A stretch of DNA of 64,000 bases. Origin: Sphingomonas sanguinis. GTDB taxonomy: Bacteria; Pseudomonadota; Alphaproteobacteria; Sphingomonadales; Sphingomonadaceae. The stretch spans positions 1,027,001 through 1,091,000 of the forward strand of contig NZ_CP079203.1 in assembly GCF_019297835.1 (NCBI RefSeq), given 5' to 3'. Below the pieces are notes generated by a model, which was given only the letters and a program-made list of their open reading frames with translations, had not been told where the DNA came from and did not search any database. The stretch's first letter is position 1, and each line of letters begins with the position of its first letter. A program made the translations under genes and the position numbers. Positions 54,609 through 63,784 of the stretch are shown here, one piece after another.

Positions 54609-55061
54609 ATGATTCGCGACGACATCAAGGCCGCGCAGGTGGCCGCCATGAAAGCGGGCGACAAGGAAAGCCGCGCGGCGATCAGCCTGATCCAGGCCGC
54701 CATCAAGAACCGCGACATCGAACTCCGCACCGGCGACGCGCCCGCCGATGACGACATGGTCGTGATCGAAGTGCTGCAGAAGATGGTGAAGCAGCGCCGC
54801 GAATCGATCGCCATGTACGAACAGGGCGGCCGTCAGGAACTGGCCGACGCCGAAAAGGCCGAGGTCGCGGTGATCGAACGCTTCCTGCCGCAGACGCTGA
54901 CCGAGGACGAGACCAAGGCCGCCATCGAGGCGATCAAGGCGGAGATCGGGGCGAGCGGCATGAAGGACATGGGGCGCGTCATGGCCGAGCTGAAGGCGCG
55001 GCATGCGGCGGTGCTGGATATGAGCAAGGCGAGCGGATTGGTGAAGGCTTCGCTAGCGTAA
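54609..55061 (+). CDS. GatB/YqeY domain protein
   Basis: 150 residues, the length of stand-alone YqeY proteins, which are helical and related to the C-terminal tRNA-binding tail of GatB. Sequence shows MIRDDIKAAQVAAMKAGDKESRAAISLIQAAIKNRDIELR, EVLQKMVKQRRESIAMYEQGGRQELADAEKAEVAVIERFLP, and MGRVMAELKARHAAVLDMSKASGLVKASLA, all typical. A role in tRNA-linked amidotransfer is assumed but not proven for stand-alone forms. It is commonly found directly upstream of dnaG-rpoD, as here, apart from the intervening DUF559 gene. Confidence 0.94.
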   Translation: MIRDDIKAAQVAAMKAGDKESRAAISLIQAAIKNRDIELRTGDAPADDDMVVIEVLQKMVKQRRESIAMYEQGGRQELADAEKAEVAVIERFLPQTLTEDETKAAIEAIKAEIGASGMKDMGRVMAELKARHAAVLDMSKASGLVKASLA

Positions 55062-55079
55062 GGTTGGGGAGCGGGGCTG

Positions 55080-55616
55080 GTGCGGGGTTTCGATCGCGAG
55101 CGTGGTCCCCTCCCCCAACCCCTCCCGCCTGCGGGAGGGGAGCCTGTTTCGCTTCGTGGAGAGGACTGTCCTCCGCCACAAACGCATCCCCTCCCGCAGG
55201 CGGGAGGGGACCGAGGGGAGGGCCCCCGGCCCTTCCGCGAAGACCGGCCGACGCGGAAAGCGCGCGAACTGCGCCTTAATCCGACCGACGCCGAACGGCG
55301 ATTGTGGCGGGCACTATCGAGACGCCAGATCGCAGGCGTCCGCTTCAACCGGCAAGTGCCGGTCGGCCCCTACATCGCAGACTTCGCAGCTAGATCGGAA
55401 AAGCTGATCGTCGAGGTAGACGGCGGCCAGCATGATGCACAGGCCGCCTACGACGACGCCCGCATCCGCTATCTCGAAGCGCGAGGATGGCGTGTCATCC
55501 GCTTCTGGAACAACGATGTTCTGGGCAATCTGGGGGGCGTCCTTGCAACCATCGAGCGGGCGCTCGCGGAAGGCCCCTCCCCCAACCCCTCCCGCCTGCG
55601 GGAGGGGAGCCTGTAA
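55080..55616 (+). CDS. DUF559 endonuclease-like protein with repeat-encoded ends
   Basis: 178-residue frame. The central part (about 58-170) is a DUF559 domain, related to the Vsr/PD-(D/E)xK nuclease fold: LRLNPTDAERRLWRALSRRQIAGVRFNRQVPVG, then YIADFAARSEKLIVEVDGGQH with candidate metal ligands Asp (IADF) and Glu-x-Asp (VEVDGGQH), and GWRVIRFWNNDVLGN. The only recognisable start is GTG 55080, and residues about 10-48 are read from repeat copy A while the last 12 residues and the stop come from copy B. Such N-termini rich in PLPQ and AGGE are probably not part of the fold; a non-standard start closer to 55250 is possible. The function of DUF559 is not established. Confidence 0.72.
   Translation: MRGFDRERGPLPQPLPPAGGEPVSLRGEDCPPPQTHPLPQAGGDRGEGPRPFREDRPTRKARELRLNPTDAERRLWRALSRRQIAGVRFNRQVPVGPYIADFAARSEKLIVEVDGGQHDAQAAYDDARIRYLEARGWRVIRFWNNDVLGNLGGVLATIERALAEGPSPNPSRLREGSL
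55107..55222. repeat. GC-rich repeat, direct copy A (upstream of DUF559 core)
   Basis: 116 bases with two hairpins: CCCCTCCCGC-CT-GCGGGAGGGG near the start and CCCCTCCCGC-AG-GCGGGAGGGG near the end; the outer ends (CCCCTCCCCC and GGGGAGGG) can pair too. Copy B at 55574 is a direct repeat of it with only scattered differences in the middle. Both flank the DUF559 core gene. Confidence 0.88.
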
Positions 55617-55690
55617 CGCTCGGGGGAGAGGACTGCCTTCCGCCAAATGCGCTTCCCCTCCCGCAGGCGGGAGGGGATCGAGGGGAGGGC
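55574..55690. repeat. GC-rich repeat, direct copy B (downstream of DUF559 core)
   Basis: 117 bases, same order of parts and nearly the same bases as copy A (55107-55222), same orientation. It includes the stop codon TAA of the DUF559 frame (copy A has TTT at this place). It is followed by 77 bases up to the dnaG start. Confidence 0.88.
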
Positions 55691-55767
55691 AATCCCGGAT
55701 CATCCTCCCCACCCCACGCTTGCCAAAACACCCCCATCCCGCTACACATTATAATCGCGCGGACGCC

Positions 55768-57615
55768 ATGAGCCTGACCCCGCAATTCCTTGACGAGCTA
55801 CGCGCTCGGACCAGTCTGTCGGCGCTGATCGGCAAGACGGTGAAGCTGCAAAAGGCGGGCCGGGAATATAAGGGCTGCTGCCCTTTCCATAACGAAAAGA
55901 CGCCCAGCTTTTACGTCAACGACGATAAGGGCTTTTACCACTGTTTCGGCTGTTCGGCGCATGGCGATGCCATTCGTTGGATGACCGATCAGCGCGGGCT
56001 GCCCTTCATCGATGCGGTCAAGGAACTGGCGCAGGTCGCCGGTCTCGATATGCCCGCGCAGGACCGCCACGCCGCGCAAAAGGCCGAGCGGGCCAAGGGC
56101 CTGCACGATGCGATGGCCGATGCCGCCGCGTGGTTCTCCGAGCAGCTGGGCGGCCTGTCAGGCGGTGACGCGCGCGAGTTGCTGACCCGCCGCCGGGTCA
56201 CGCCGGAGACGGCGCGCGCCTTCGGGCTGGGCTTCGCACCCGACAGCCGGGGCAAGCTAAAGGCGGCGCTCAAGGATTATGGCGATCCGGCGCTGATCGA
56301 ATGCGGGCTGCTGATCAAGGTCGACGGCAAGGACCCCTATGACCGGTTCCGCGGCCGGTTAATGATCCCGATCCGCGACGCGCGCGGCCGGGTGATCGCG
56401 TTCGGCGGCCGGATCATCGGCGATGGCGAGCCGAAATATCTGAACTCGCCCGACACGCCGCTCTTCGACAAGGGTCGCACCCTCTACAATCTCGACCGTG
56501 CCGCACCCGCCGTACGCAAGTCCGGCCGGGTGCTGGTGGTCGAGGGCTATATGGACGTGATCGCCCTCGCCCAGGCCGGGATCGAGGAAGCGGTCGCGCC
56601 GCTCGGCACCGCGCTGACCGAGAGCCAGCTGGAACGGCTGTGGCGGATGGTCGACGTGCCGACGCTGTGCTTCGACGGCGATGCGGCGGGGCAGAAGGCG
56701 GCGATCCGCGCCGCGCACCGCGCGCTGCCGCTGCTCCAGCCGGGCAAGAGCCTGTCCTTCGTCACTCTGCCACAGGGGCAGGACCCGGACGACCTGATCC
56801 AGGAAAAGGGCGCGGCGGGCTTCGAGGACGTGCTCACCCGCGCCACGCCGCTCAGCGACCTGCTCTGGCAGTCGGAGATCGCGCAGGCCCAGACCGACAC
56901 GCCCGAGGGCCGCGCCGCGCTGAAACAGCGGCTGGAGGAGCTGGCGCAGCAGATCCCGCACAAGGATCTGGCCTACGAATATAAGCGCGCGATGATGTCG
57001 CGCTATTTCGACATTTTCGGCATCCGGCGGGTCAATGCGGCGGCGGTGCATCAGGCGGTGGCCGAGGCCAATCGCCATGTCGGACGCGGCGTCGAATACA
57101 GCCTGAAGCGCGCGGTCCTGCTTGGCCTCATGCGCTATCCGCATGTCCTGTGTCGCTATATGGACGAGATCAGCCGGTTGGACATGGGCGACCGCTATCT
57201 CAACGACTGGCGGCATCACCTGCTCGACGCGGCGGTCAACGACCCGCATCTGTCGCGCAAGGATGCGGCCGAGGCGGAAAGCCTGATCGAACAGATCATG
57301 GCGACCACCGACGTCCACCCGATCGACGCGCGCGACTATACCCGCGACCTGGCGTTCAGCTTCTTCAGCAAGGCCAGCGATCCGGCCATTGCGGTCCGCG
57401 ACCTGGAAAAGATCATCGAGGTCATGCTGGAGGAAAGCGAGACGCGCGCGAACCGCGAACGCGCGGTGCAGGCGTTCCAGACCGACATGACCGAGGATCG
57501 CTTCGCCGAGCAGACGCGGTGCCATGCGGCGCACGCGCAATCGATGGACCAGCTCTACAGTTGGCTGGAGGCGGCGCGCGATCTGGCGGAGAAGCAAGCC
57601 GGGGAGGCCGCTTGA
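55768..57615 (+). CDS. dnaG: DNA primase
   Basis: 615 residues. Zinc-ribbon CHC2 domain (CCPFHNEKTPSFYVNDDKGFYHCFGC, about 37-62), catalytic core with the RNAP-like basic motif and the TOPRIM signature VLVVEGYMDVIAL (about 255-267), and LCFDGDAAGQKAA (about 303-315); a helical C-terminal part contacts DnaB. It makes RNA primers in replication. ATG 55768 gives the usual start MSLTPQFLDELRARTSL; the frame is open upstream through repeat B, which is not coding. rpoD follows after 142 bases, the common macromolecular-synthesis order. Confidence 0.99.
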   Translation: MSLTPQFLDELRARTSLSALIGKTVKLQKAGREYKGCCPFHNEKTPSFYVNDDKGFYHCFGCSAHGDAIRWMTDQRGLPFIDAVKELAQVAGLDMPAQDRHAAQKAERAKGLHDAMADAAAWFSEQLGGLSGGDARELLTRRRVTPETARAFGLGFAPDSRGKLKAALKDYGDPALIECGLLIKVDGKDPYDRFRGRLMIPIRDARGRVIAFGGRIIGDGEPKYLNSPDTPLFDKGRTLYNLDRAAPAVRKSGRVLVVEGYMDVIALAQAGIEEAVAPLGTALTESQLERLWRMVDVPTLCFDGDAAGQKAAIRAAHRALPLLQPGKSLSFVTLPQGQDPDDLIQEKGAAGFEDVLTRATPLSDLLWQSEIAQAQTDTPEGRAALKQRLEELAQQIPHKDLAYEYKRAMMSRYFDIFGIRRVNAAAVHQAVAEANRHVGRGVEYSLKRAVLLGLMRYPHVLCRYMDEISRLDMGDRYLNDWRHHLLDAAVNDPHLSRKDAAEAESLIEQIMATTDVHPIDARDYTRDLAFSFFSKASDPAIAVRDLEKIIEVMLEESETRANRERAVQAFQTDMTEDRFAEQTRCHAAHAQSMDQLYSWLEAARDLAEKQAGEAA

Positions 57616-57757
57616 TACAGCACCTCTCCCGCCCCATATCCGGGGCATATTGGGCGACCCACGCCCGCACTGGAAAATTACGCATGGCCCCCTCACCCGC
57701 TTGCATCACCTGCGAGCGGTGTGACAGAGGCCGGGCACGGAACCCTGAGGGCATTTG

Positions 57758-59785
57758 ATGGCGAAGGCGAATATGGCGGCGGATACGACCGATACCACGG
57801 AAACGGGCGATGCGCCGCTGATCGACCTGAATGAGGCGTCGATCAAGAAGCTGATCGCGCGCGCCAAGAAGCGCGGCTACATCACGTACGACCAGCTGAA
57901 CGAAGCGCTGCCGCAGGACCAGATGTCCTCCGACCAGCTCGAGGATATCATGGCCGCCCTGAACGAGATGGGCGTCAATATCGTCGAGAATGAGGAGCAG
58001 GGCGAGGACGGGGAGTCCGAGGAAGAGGCCGACGACGCCGAGACCACGGACGCTGACGGCGATTCCGGTCCGCAGCCCGAGGCGAAGAAGAAGGAAACCG
58101 TCGATCGCACCGACGATCCGGTCCGCATGTACCTGCGCGAGATGGGCGCGGTCGAACTGCTGAGCCGTGAAGGCGAAATCGCCATCGCCAAGCGGATCGA
58201 GGCGGGTCGCGACACGATGATCCTGGGGCTGTGCGAAAGCCCGATCACGTTCAACGCGATCATCGACTGGTCGACCGCGCTGAACGAAGGCACGATGCAA
58301 CTGCGCGAGATCCTCGATCTCGACGCCATGCTGTCCAAGGATGCCGGCCCGGAAAATCTGGGCGAGGAGGACGAGGACGACAATGGCGAGATCAGCGCGA
58401 AGAACGCCGGTCCCCAGTTCAAGGAAGAAGAAGAGCCCGAGGAACCCTCGGTCGATGACGAGGATGGCGAGGGCGGCGAACGCCGCGGGCCCCGCGCCGA
58501 GGACGAGGAAGAGGACAACACCCTGTCCCTCGCCCAGATGGAGGAGACGCTCAAGCCGCAGGCGCTCGAGAAGTTCGCCAACATCACCGCGATCTACAAG
58601 AAATTCTCGAAGATCCAGCAACAGCGCCTGGAGTCCATGGCGCTGGGCGGCGAGCTGTCGGCAGCCGAGGAGCGCAAGTACCACAAGCTGCGCGAAGAGC
58701 TGACCGCCGAGGTCGAGAGCGTCCAGTTCCACAACGCCAAGATCGAATTCCTGGTTGACCAGCTGTACGCCTATAACCGCCGCCTGACCGCGCTGGGCGG
58801 CCAGATGTTGCGTCTGGCCGAGCGGCACAAGGTCAACCGCAAGGACTTCCTGGACCGCTATCTGGGTCACGAGCTGGACGAGAACTGGCTCGATACCGTG
58901 CGCGGCGTTGACAAGAAGTGGGGCAATTTCGCGTCGAACGAAGCCGCCACCGTCGACCGCATCCGCAGCGAGATCGCCGACATCTCGCAGCAGACCGGCA
59001 TGGCGCTGACCGAATTCCGCCGCATCGTGAACATGGTGCAGAAGGGCGAGCGCGAGGCACGTATCGCCAAGAAGGAAATGGTCGAGGCGAACCTGCGCCT
59101 CGTCATCTCCATCGCCAAGAAATACACCAATCGCGGCCTGCAGTTCCTGGACCTCATCCAGGAAGGCAATATCGGCCTGATGAAGGCGGTCGATAAGTTC
59201 GAATATCGTCGCGGCTATAAGTTCTCGACCTACGCGACGTGGTGGATTCGTCAGGCGATCACCCGTTCGATCGCCGACCAGGCGCGGACAATCCGCATCC
59301 CGGTTCACATGATCGAGACGATCAACAAGCTGGTCCGCACCAGCCGCCAGTTCCTGCACGAGCAGGGCCGCGAGCCGACTCCGGAAGAAATGGCCGAGCG
59401 CCTCTCCATGCCGCTGGAGAAGGTGCGCAAGGTGATGAAGATCGCCAAGGAGCCGATCTCCCTCGAAACGCCGATCGGCGACGAAGAGGATTCGCACCTC
59501 GGCGACTTCATCGAGGACAAGAACGCAGTCATCCCGGTGGACGCGGCCATCCAGGCCAACCTCAAGGAAACGGTCACCCGCGTCCTCGCCTCGCTGACCC
59601 CGCGTGAGGAGCGCGTGCTGCGCATGCGCTTCGGCATCGGCATGAACACCGACCACACGCTGGAAGAGGTCGGCCAGCAATTCTCGGTCACGCGCGAACG
59701 TATCCGCCAGATCGAAGCGAAGGCGCTCCGCAAGCTGAAGCACCCCAGCCGCAGCCGCAAGATGCGCAGCTTCCTCGACCAATAA
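57758..59785 (+). CDS. rpoD: RNA polymerase primary sigma factor RpoD (sigma-70)
   Basis: 675 residues. Region 1.1 (about 20-85), region 1.2 [33 protein letters not shown], an acidic non-conserved insert (about 190-255), region 2 with [74 protein letters not shown], region 3, and region 4 with [38 protein letters not shown] at the C-terminus. It is the housekeeping sigma factor. ATG 57758 is preceded by GAGGG; a TTG one codon earlier is also in frame. A strong terminator follows. Confidence 0.99.
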   Translation: MAKANMAADTTDTTETGDAPLIDLNEASIKKLIARAKKRGYITYDQLNEALPQDQMSSDQLEDIMAALNEMGVNIVENEEQGEDGESEEEADDAETTDADGDSGPQPEAKKKETVDRTDDPVRMYLREMGAVELLSREGEIAIAKRIEAGRDTMILGLCESPITFNAIIDWSTALNEGTMQLREILDLDAMLSKDAGPENLGEEDEDDNGEISAKNAGPQFKEEEEPEEPSVDDEDGEGGERRGPRAEDEEEDNTLSLAQMEETLKPQALEKFANITAIYKKFSKIQQQRLESMALGGELSAAEERKYHKLREELTAEVESVQFHNAKIEFLVDQLYAYNRRLTALGGQMLRLAERHKVNRKDFLDRYLGHELDENWLDTVRGVDKKWGNFASNEAATVDRIRSEIADISQQTGMALTEFRRIVNMVQKGEREARIAKKEMVEANLRLVISIAKKYTNRGLQFLDLIQEGNIGLMKAVDKFEYRRGYKFSTYATWWIRQAITRSIADQARTIRIPVHMIETINKLVRTSRQFLHEQGREPTPEEMAERLSMPLEKVRKVMKIAKEPISLETPIGDEEDSHLGDFIEDKNAVIPVDAAIQANLKETVTRVLASLTPREERVLRMRFGIGMNTDHTLEEVGQQFSVTRERIRQIEAKALRKLKHPSRSRKMRSFLDQ

Positions 59786-59809
59786 GGTCGGGTTTGGCGT
59801 TTAAGAACA

Positions 59810-59842
59810 GGGCCGCCGGTCGAAGGATCGGCGGCCCTTTTT
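59810..59842 (+). terminator. Rho-independent terminator after rpoD
   Basis: GGGCCGCCG (59810-59818) and CGGCGGCCC (59829-59837) form a perfect nine-base-pair stem with a ten-base loop, followed by five T (59838-59842). It lies 25 bases after the rpoD stop codon. Confidence 0.92.
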
Positions 59843-59849
59843 GCGTGCC

Positions 59850-60911
59850 CTACAGATGCGTCGTCAGCAGCGTGGCCGGTCGGGCCTTGCCGGTCGCCGG
59901 GGTCGGCTTGACCGCCGGGCAGGTCGACAACTGGATATGGTCCCGCGCCAGCTTCGGGCAGAGGGCCGCCGTCAGCTTGGCCTGTGATGCCACGCCCAGG
60001 TCATGCGCCTCCGCCATCGTGGTCTGGAGGAAGTCCATCCCCAGCTTGGTCCACTTTGCCACCGCAGGATGCTCGGCCATCGCTCGTCCGAAGGCCTGTC
60101 GATCTTCGGCGGTCAAAGGGGCCGTATGATGGATTTGCTTATAGCCGACGCCGGACTGAAAGAATGTCGTCAGTTCACGGATTTCGCCGTCATTCAGGCG
60201 AGCCGTATAGAAGCGCAGCACGCGGTCATGGGCCATCCGCAGATTTTGCTGCCAGACGATGTCGAAGGCCTCCGCGAAGTCTGCCTTGGCCAAGGTCTGA
60301 CTTCGCGGAGGCAGGCCAGCGAAACGCGCCGCAAGTGCGCTTTCCGCAGTAGAACGCCAAAAGCCTTCCATCTTGACCTCGTCGTCCGAACGCATGCCGC
60401 GGACCAGCGGCTCGGCGAGACGGAGCCGCTCGGACGTAACGGGCTGGTCCGCTGGCAGCGGCGAAGAACCCAGCATCCGTAACGATGCGGCCGCCCCGTC
60501 CCTGATCTTCGTATCATCCGCCGACGGTGGCGATGTCGGCGAAGTATCGACCGGAATCTGCCACCGGAAGCTCATGACCGGCGTGGTGGCAGCAATCGCC
60601 TGCCCCGTGACATCACGCGCCGGTCGGAAATGTGCACGCTGGGTCAGGATCGTACAGGTCCGCGCATCGAGCAGCGGATGGCCGCTGCTGTTCGTGACCT
60701 GACACCCCTTGACCATGCCACTTGCGTTGACGTCAAGTTGCACCGACACCCGCCCCTCTTCTCCGGCACGCATGGAGGCAGGCGGATAGTCATCGGGATG
60801 CACCCAGTCCGTCACCGTTCCATCGGGCACAGGCGGACTGTCGACGGTCTGCGCGTGCAACGGCACCGCTGCCAGCCATGAACAGGCGGCCCCTAAGAAA
60901 ACCAATCGCAT
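59850..60911 (-). CDS. Exported TonB_C-domain protein with DUF2059-like C-terminal part
   Basis: 353 residues. Signal peptide ([21 protein letters not shown]), then a TonB C-terminal-like domain (about 28-120: [63 protein letters not shown]). There is no N-terminal membrane anchor and no long Pro-rich stalk as in true TonB, so it is unlikely to energise receptors. The C-terminal half (about 200-330, with [35 protein letters not shown]) resembles DUF2059. The function is unknown. ATG 60911 is chosen for the signal peptide with GGGGGTGGGA nearby; the frame continues upstream without similarity. Confidence 0.75.
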   Translation of the reverse strand: MRLVFLGAACSWLAAVPLHAQTVDSPPVPDGTVTDWVHPDDYPPASMRAGEEGRVSVQLDVNASGMVKGCQVTNSSGHPLLDARTCTILTQRAHFRPARDVTGQAIAATTPVMSFRWQIPVDTSPTSPPSADDTKIRDGAAASLRMLGSSPLPADQPVTSERLRLAEPLVRGMRSDDEVKMEGFWRSTAESALAARFAGLPPRSQTLAKADFAEAFDIVWQQNLRMAHDRVLRFYTARLNDGEIRELTTFFQSGVGYKQIHHTAPLTAEDRQAFGRAMAEHPAVAKWTKLGMDFLQTTMAEAHDLGVASQAKLTAALCPKLARDHIQLSTCPAVKPTPATGKARPATLLTTHL

Positions 60912-61046
60912 GGCTTCGTCCCACCCCCCGGAATGTCTCGCCCTGACCCTATCACCCGCCCGTAACGCCATGCTGACCATCGGGTGACATTGCGGTCAGG
61001 CGCTCGCCCCCTCCACAAGACGGGGAGAAGGCGGTAATCGGGTGTC

Positions 61047-61688
61047 ATGAAGTATGCGTTGCCGTTCCTCGCCCTGCTGACCGCCGCTGCGCCTGCCAGC
61101 CAGAATGTCCCCCGCCCCGGCTATGTCCGGGTCCAGCTCAATACCTCGGAAGGGCCGATCGTCGTCGCGCTCGACACGCGCCATGCGCCTGCGACCAGCA
61201 AAAACTTCCTGGCCTATGTCGATGACGGGCGGTTCGACGGCACCAGCTTCTACCGCGCGGCGCGGGACAAGCGCGATCCCAAGAAGGGCTTCGTACAGGG
61301 CGGCATCCGCACCGATGCGCGCCGTATCCTGCCGCCCTTCCCGCTGGAGAAGACGACGCAGACCGGGATCAAGCATCTCGACGCCACCATATCCATGGCG
61401 CGCGGGACGACGCCGTCCTCGGCGGGCGGCAATTTCTTCATCACCGTCGGCCCGACGCCCGGCATGGACGCACGGCCGGGCTATGACGGCTATGCCGCGT
61501 TCGGGCGTATCGTCGCAGGGATGGACACGGTGAAGAAGATCCTCGCCAAGCCTTCGGGCGGCGGACAGGATGCGATGAAAGGCCAGATGATCCTGAAGCC
61601 CGTCACGCTGATCTCCGCCAAGCGGCTGGACGGCAAGCCGCAGCCGACCAAGGAACCGCGCATGTGGCTGTATAATTTCGGGGGGTAA
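61047..61688 (+). CDS. Exported cyclophilin-type peptidyl-prolyl isomerase
   Basis: 213 residues with a short signal peptide (MKYALPFLALLTAAAPAS) and a cyclophilin domain: VRVQLNTSEGPIVVALDTRHAPATSKNFLAYVDDGRFDGTSFYRA (about 28-71), GFVQGGI, ISMARGTTPSSAGGNFFITVG (about 115-135), and GYAAFGRIVAGMDTVKKI. The catalytic Arg of eukaryotic cyclophilins is at the FYRA position. It speeds proline isomerisation in proteins folding in the periplasm. The gene is convergent with rplS, separated by a family II inverted repeat. Confidence 0.94.
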   Translation: MKYALPFLALLTAAAPASQNVPRPGYVRVQLNTSEGPIVVALDTRHAPATSKNFLAYVDDGRFDGTSFYRAARDKRDPKKGFVQGGIRTDARRILPPFPLEKTTQTGIKHLDATISMARGTTPSSAGGNFFITVGPTPGMDARPGYDGYAAFGRIVAGMDTVKKILAKPSGGGQDAMKGQMILKPVTLISAKRLDGKPQPTKEPRMWLYNFGG

Positions 61689-61705
61689 GGCCCCCCACTC
61701 CGCCT

Positions 61706-61816
61706 CCGTTCAGCCCGAGCGAAGTCGAAGGCCAAGGGATGCGCTCTCCACGGGCCACCGGATCCGTATGCGGCAGAGGACGGGGCGTGGCCTTCGACTT
61801 CGCTCAGGCTGAACGG
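61706..61816. repeat. Family II inverted repeat between convergent genes, locus 3
   Basis: Arms 61706-61730 (CCGTTCAGCCCGAGCGAAG...) and 61792-61816 (begins CTTCGACTTCGCTCAGGCTG) are reverse complements except for a few bases, with a 61-base loop. They lie in the 244-base gap between the convergent cyclophilin and rplS genes, which otherwise holds only the rplS terminator. Confidence 0.85.
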
Positions 61817-61861
61817 AGCATGCGGTCGTAGCGGCTGAACAGAGATTGGGCCCGCGCAAAG

Positions 61862-61896
61862 AAAAAGGGCGGCGACACCGCTTGGTGCCGCCGCCC
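61862..61896 (-). terminator. Rho-independent terminator after rplS
   Basis: On the complement, GGGCGGCGGCACC (61896-61884) pairs with GGTGTCGCCGCCC (61879-61867) with one G-T pair and a four-base loop, then five T (61866-61862). It lies 37 bases past the rplS stop. Confidence 0.9.
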
Positions 61897-61932
61897 CTTC
61901 CCTGTCGAACCACAAAGGGTCCGCCGCACCGA

Positions 61933-62325
61933 TTACTCGGCGGCGGCAGTGCCCTTGGCCGGACGCGGATCGCGACGCTCTGCGATACGCGCCGACTTAC
62001 CGGTGCGGCCACGCAGATAGTACAGCTTCGCGCGACGCACGGCGCCCTTGCGGACGACATCGATCGAGTCGACGTTCGGCGAGTAGAGCGGGAAGACGCG
62101 CTCCACGCCCTCACCGAAGGAGATCTTGCGGACGGTGAACGACGAGCCCATGCCCTTGTTCGAGCGGGCGATGCAGACGCCCTCATAGAACTGGACGCGG
62201 GTACGCTCGCCTTCGACGACCTTCACACCGACCTTCAGCGTGTCGCCGGGGCGGAATTCGGGGATCTTCTTCGTCTCGTTGAACTTGGCGATCTGCTCAG
62301 CTTCGATCTGCTGGATCACGTTCAT
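61933..62325 (-). CDS. rplS: Ribosomal protein L19
   Basis: 130 residues. The whole L19 pattern is present: [107 protein letters not shown]19 is at the 30S-50S interface. ATG 62325 is chosen because GAGGAAT lies about ten bases before it, in the gap to trmD. It follows trmD after 11 bases. Confidence 0.99.
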   Translation of the reverse strand: MNVIQQIEAEQIAKFNETKKIPEFRPGDTLKVGVKVVEGERTRVQFYEGVCIARSNKGMGSSFTVRKISFGEGVERVFPLYSPNVDSIDVVRKGAVRRAKLYYLRGRTGKSARIAERRDPRPAKGTAAAE

Positions 62326-62336
62326 GACACTATTCC

Positions 62337-63056
62337 TCAATCGTCGCCGCGCGCCAGAGGGCGACCGACCCGAACGCCCTCATGACGTTCCCAAAGGTCC
62401 GGCCGCCTTGACCGTGTATCCTCGCAAGCCCTGGCATGACGCCATTTTGCGATTTTCGCATGATCCCCCGATCGCAGCACTTCAGGGATCGTGCGCCCTT
62501 CCCACTCCGCAGGTCGGGTATATTGCGGATATTCGAGAAGGCCACTTTCGAAGCTTTCCTCGACTCCACTGGAAGCCGCGCCCATTACGCCGGGAAGCAG
62601 CCGAACGCAAGCGTCGAGCAGCACCAGCGCGCCCATCTCGCCACCCGACAGGATATAGTCGCCGATCGACACCTGCTCGATGCCCCGCGCCTCGAACAGA
62701 CGCTCGTCAAAGCCCTCGAACCGGCCGCACAGCACGGTGAGGCCCGGTCCCGCCGCCAGCTCGCGGACGCGCGGCTGGGTGAACGGCTTCCCTCGCGGCG
62801 TCATCGCCAGAACGGGTCGGTCGTCTGCGACCGAATCCACCGCCGCTGCCAGCACATCGGCGCGCAGGACCATGCCCGCGCCGCCCCCCGCAGGCGTATC
62901 GTCGACCGAACGATGCTTGTCGGTCGCGAAGTCGCGGATCTGCACCGTCTCCAGCGCCCAGCGATCCTCCCGCAGCGCCCGCCCCGCCAGCGAATAGCCG
63001 AGAGGACCGGGAAACATCTCCGGATAGAGCGTCAATATCGTCGCGCGGAAGGTCAC
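62337..63056 (-). CDS. trmD: tRNA (guanine-N1)-methyltransferase TrmD
   Basis: 239 residues of the SPOUT methyltransferase TrmD, which makes m1G37 in tRNAs with G36 and prevents frameshifts. Family marks: [54 protein letters not shown] (about 112-125), [21 protein letters not shown] (the AdoMet knot, about 132-152), and YTRPAEWEG. The GTG start at 63056 overlaps the vapC stop by four bases, so translation may depend on vapC. In many alphaproteobacteria rimM and rpsP precede trmD; here a toxin-antitoxin pair does. Confidence 0.98.
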   Translation of the reverse strand: MTFRATILTLYPEMFPGPLGYSLAGRALREDRWALETVQIRDFATDKHRSVDDTPAGGGAGMVLRADVLAAAVDSVADDRPVLAMTPRGKPFTQPRVRELAAGPGLTVLCGRFEGFDERLFEARGIEQVSIGDYILSGGEMGALVLLDACVRLLPGVMGAASSGVEESFESGLLEYPQYTRPAEWEGRTIPEVLRSGDHAKIAKWRHARACEDTRSRRPDLWERHEGVRVGRPLARGDD

Positions 63057-63439
63057 AGCGTCCAGTTCTCGATGGTCAGGCCGGGGATGTCGGCGAAGTC
63101 GGCTTCATTATCGGTAATGACGATGCTGCCCAGGCTAAGGGCATGAGCACCGAGCAGCCGGTCGAAACGTCCCCGTCGAAACGGAAGGGTCGCATAGCAG
63201 CGCGCTGCCGCTTCGTCGAACGGCAGGATAGGCATCTGCCTGGCGAGTTGCTCCAACTGGCGCTCCAGAGGCGGTTTGCCGTGGCGAACACCCAGAGCCA
63301 ACTCGGCAAAAACGATGCTGGAAAGGCCGATCTCCCCCACCGGCGTCGCCGATACTCGGTTGAGTAATGCCGGATATTCACCTGCAAACAGGAAGATGCA
63401 GCAGTTGGTGTCGATCAGATAGCGCACCCACTCAGGCAT
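63053..63439 (-). CDS. vapC: VapC-type PIN-domain toxin
   Basis: 128 residues of the PIN family of RNases. The acidic active-site set is visible: Asp10 in [10 protein letters not shown], Glu46 in [11 protein letters not shown], Asp93 in [10 protein letters not shown] and Asp110 in VITDNEADF. VapC toxins usually cut specific tRNA or rRNA. The middle Asp motif reads [10 protein letters not shown] where many VapC have x-D-x-x-I-A-A. The gene overlaps the antitoxin gene by 8 bases and trmD by 4. Confidence 0.93.
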   Translation of the reverse strand: MPEWVRYLIDTNCCIFLFAGEYPALLNRVSATPVGEIGLSSIVFAELALGVRHGKPPLERQLEQLARQMPILPFDEAAARCYATLPFRRGRFDRLLGAHALSLGSIVITDNEADFADIPGLTIENWTL

Positions 63440-63698
63440 CCTTGCCGTTCAGAAGGTGCCATGGCCGCTCGGGATCGTCAAAATCCTCGCGCTCTATCGG
63501 CTTCAACCAAGGCATCGAACCCGCAATACCGGTCAGGTCAATCGTCTTGGGCAATTCGCGAACGGGCTCGAAGACATAGCGCCCCTGCTCTTCCCGCAGG
63601 GTCATTTCCGTTCCCTCGGCCAATCCCAGCGCCGCGGGCAGGCGCAATGCCAGCGAATTGCCCGAGCGGAAGACCTTTGCTTGATAATCCTTGCCCAT
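63432..63698 (-). CDS. vapB: VapB-type antitoxin (AbrB/MazE-like DNA-binding)
   Basis: 88 residues. The N-terminal swapped-hairpin AbrB/MazE domain (about 5-45: [41 protein letters not shown]) binds DNA; the acidic, Trp-containing C-terminal tail ([22 protein letters not shown]) should neutralise VapC. ATG 63698 is chosen because GGAGG lies five bases before it; the frame is open 24 codons further but covers the operator. It is the first gene of vapB-vapC-trmD-rplS. Confidence 0.92.
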   Translation of the reverse strand: MGKDYQAKVFRSGNSLALRLPAALGLAEGTEMTLREEQGRYVFEPVRELPKTIDLTGIAGSMPWLKPIEREDFDDPERPWHLLNGKDA

Positions 63699-63707
63699 AC
63701 AACCTCC

Positions 63708-63728
63708 GTATATACGCGACGTATATAC
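63708..63728. promoter_or_regulatory. Double GTATATAC operator of vapBC
   Basis: GTATATAC occurs at 63708-63715 and 63721-63728; each is a perfect palindrome, spaced by GCGAC. The first copy abuts the vapB ribosome site (complement of CCTCC, 63703-63707). AbrB/MazE-type antitoxins, alone or with the toxin, bind paired palindromes at their own promoter, so autoregulation is likely. Confidence 0.72.
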
Positions 63729-63784
63729 ACGATCCGATGGGCGATACCAAGGAACGTTGCGAACGCTCACGCTTTGCCCACGCC

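Noticed and set aside
55432..55767. In-frame N-terminal extension of dnaG through the DUF559 gene and repeat B
   Set aside because: DnaG homologs start at MSLTPQFL (55768), and the extension reads repeat DNA in the frame opposite to the DUF559 codons.
57422..59782. 786-codon minus-strand frame opposite rpoD
   Set aside because: Antisense to the conserved sigma factor gene; Leu/Val/Arg-rich shadow without motif.
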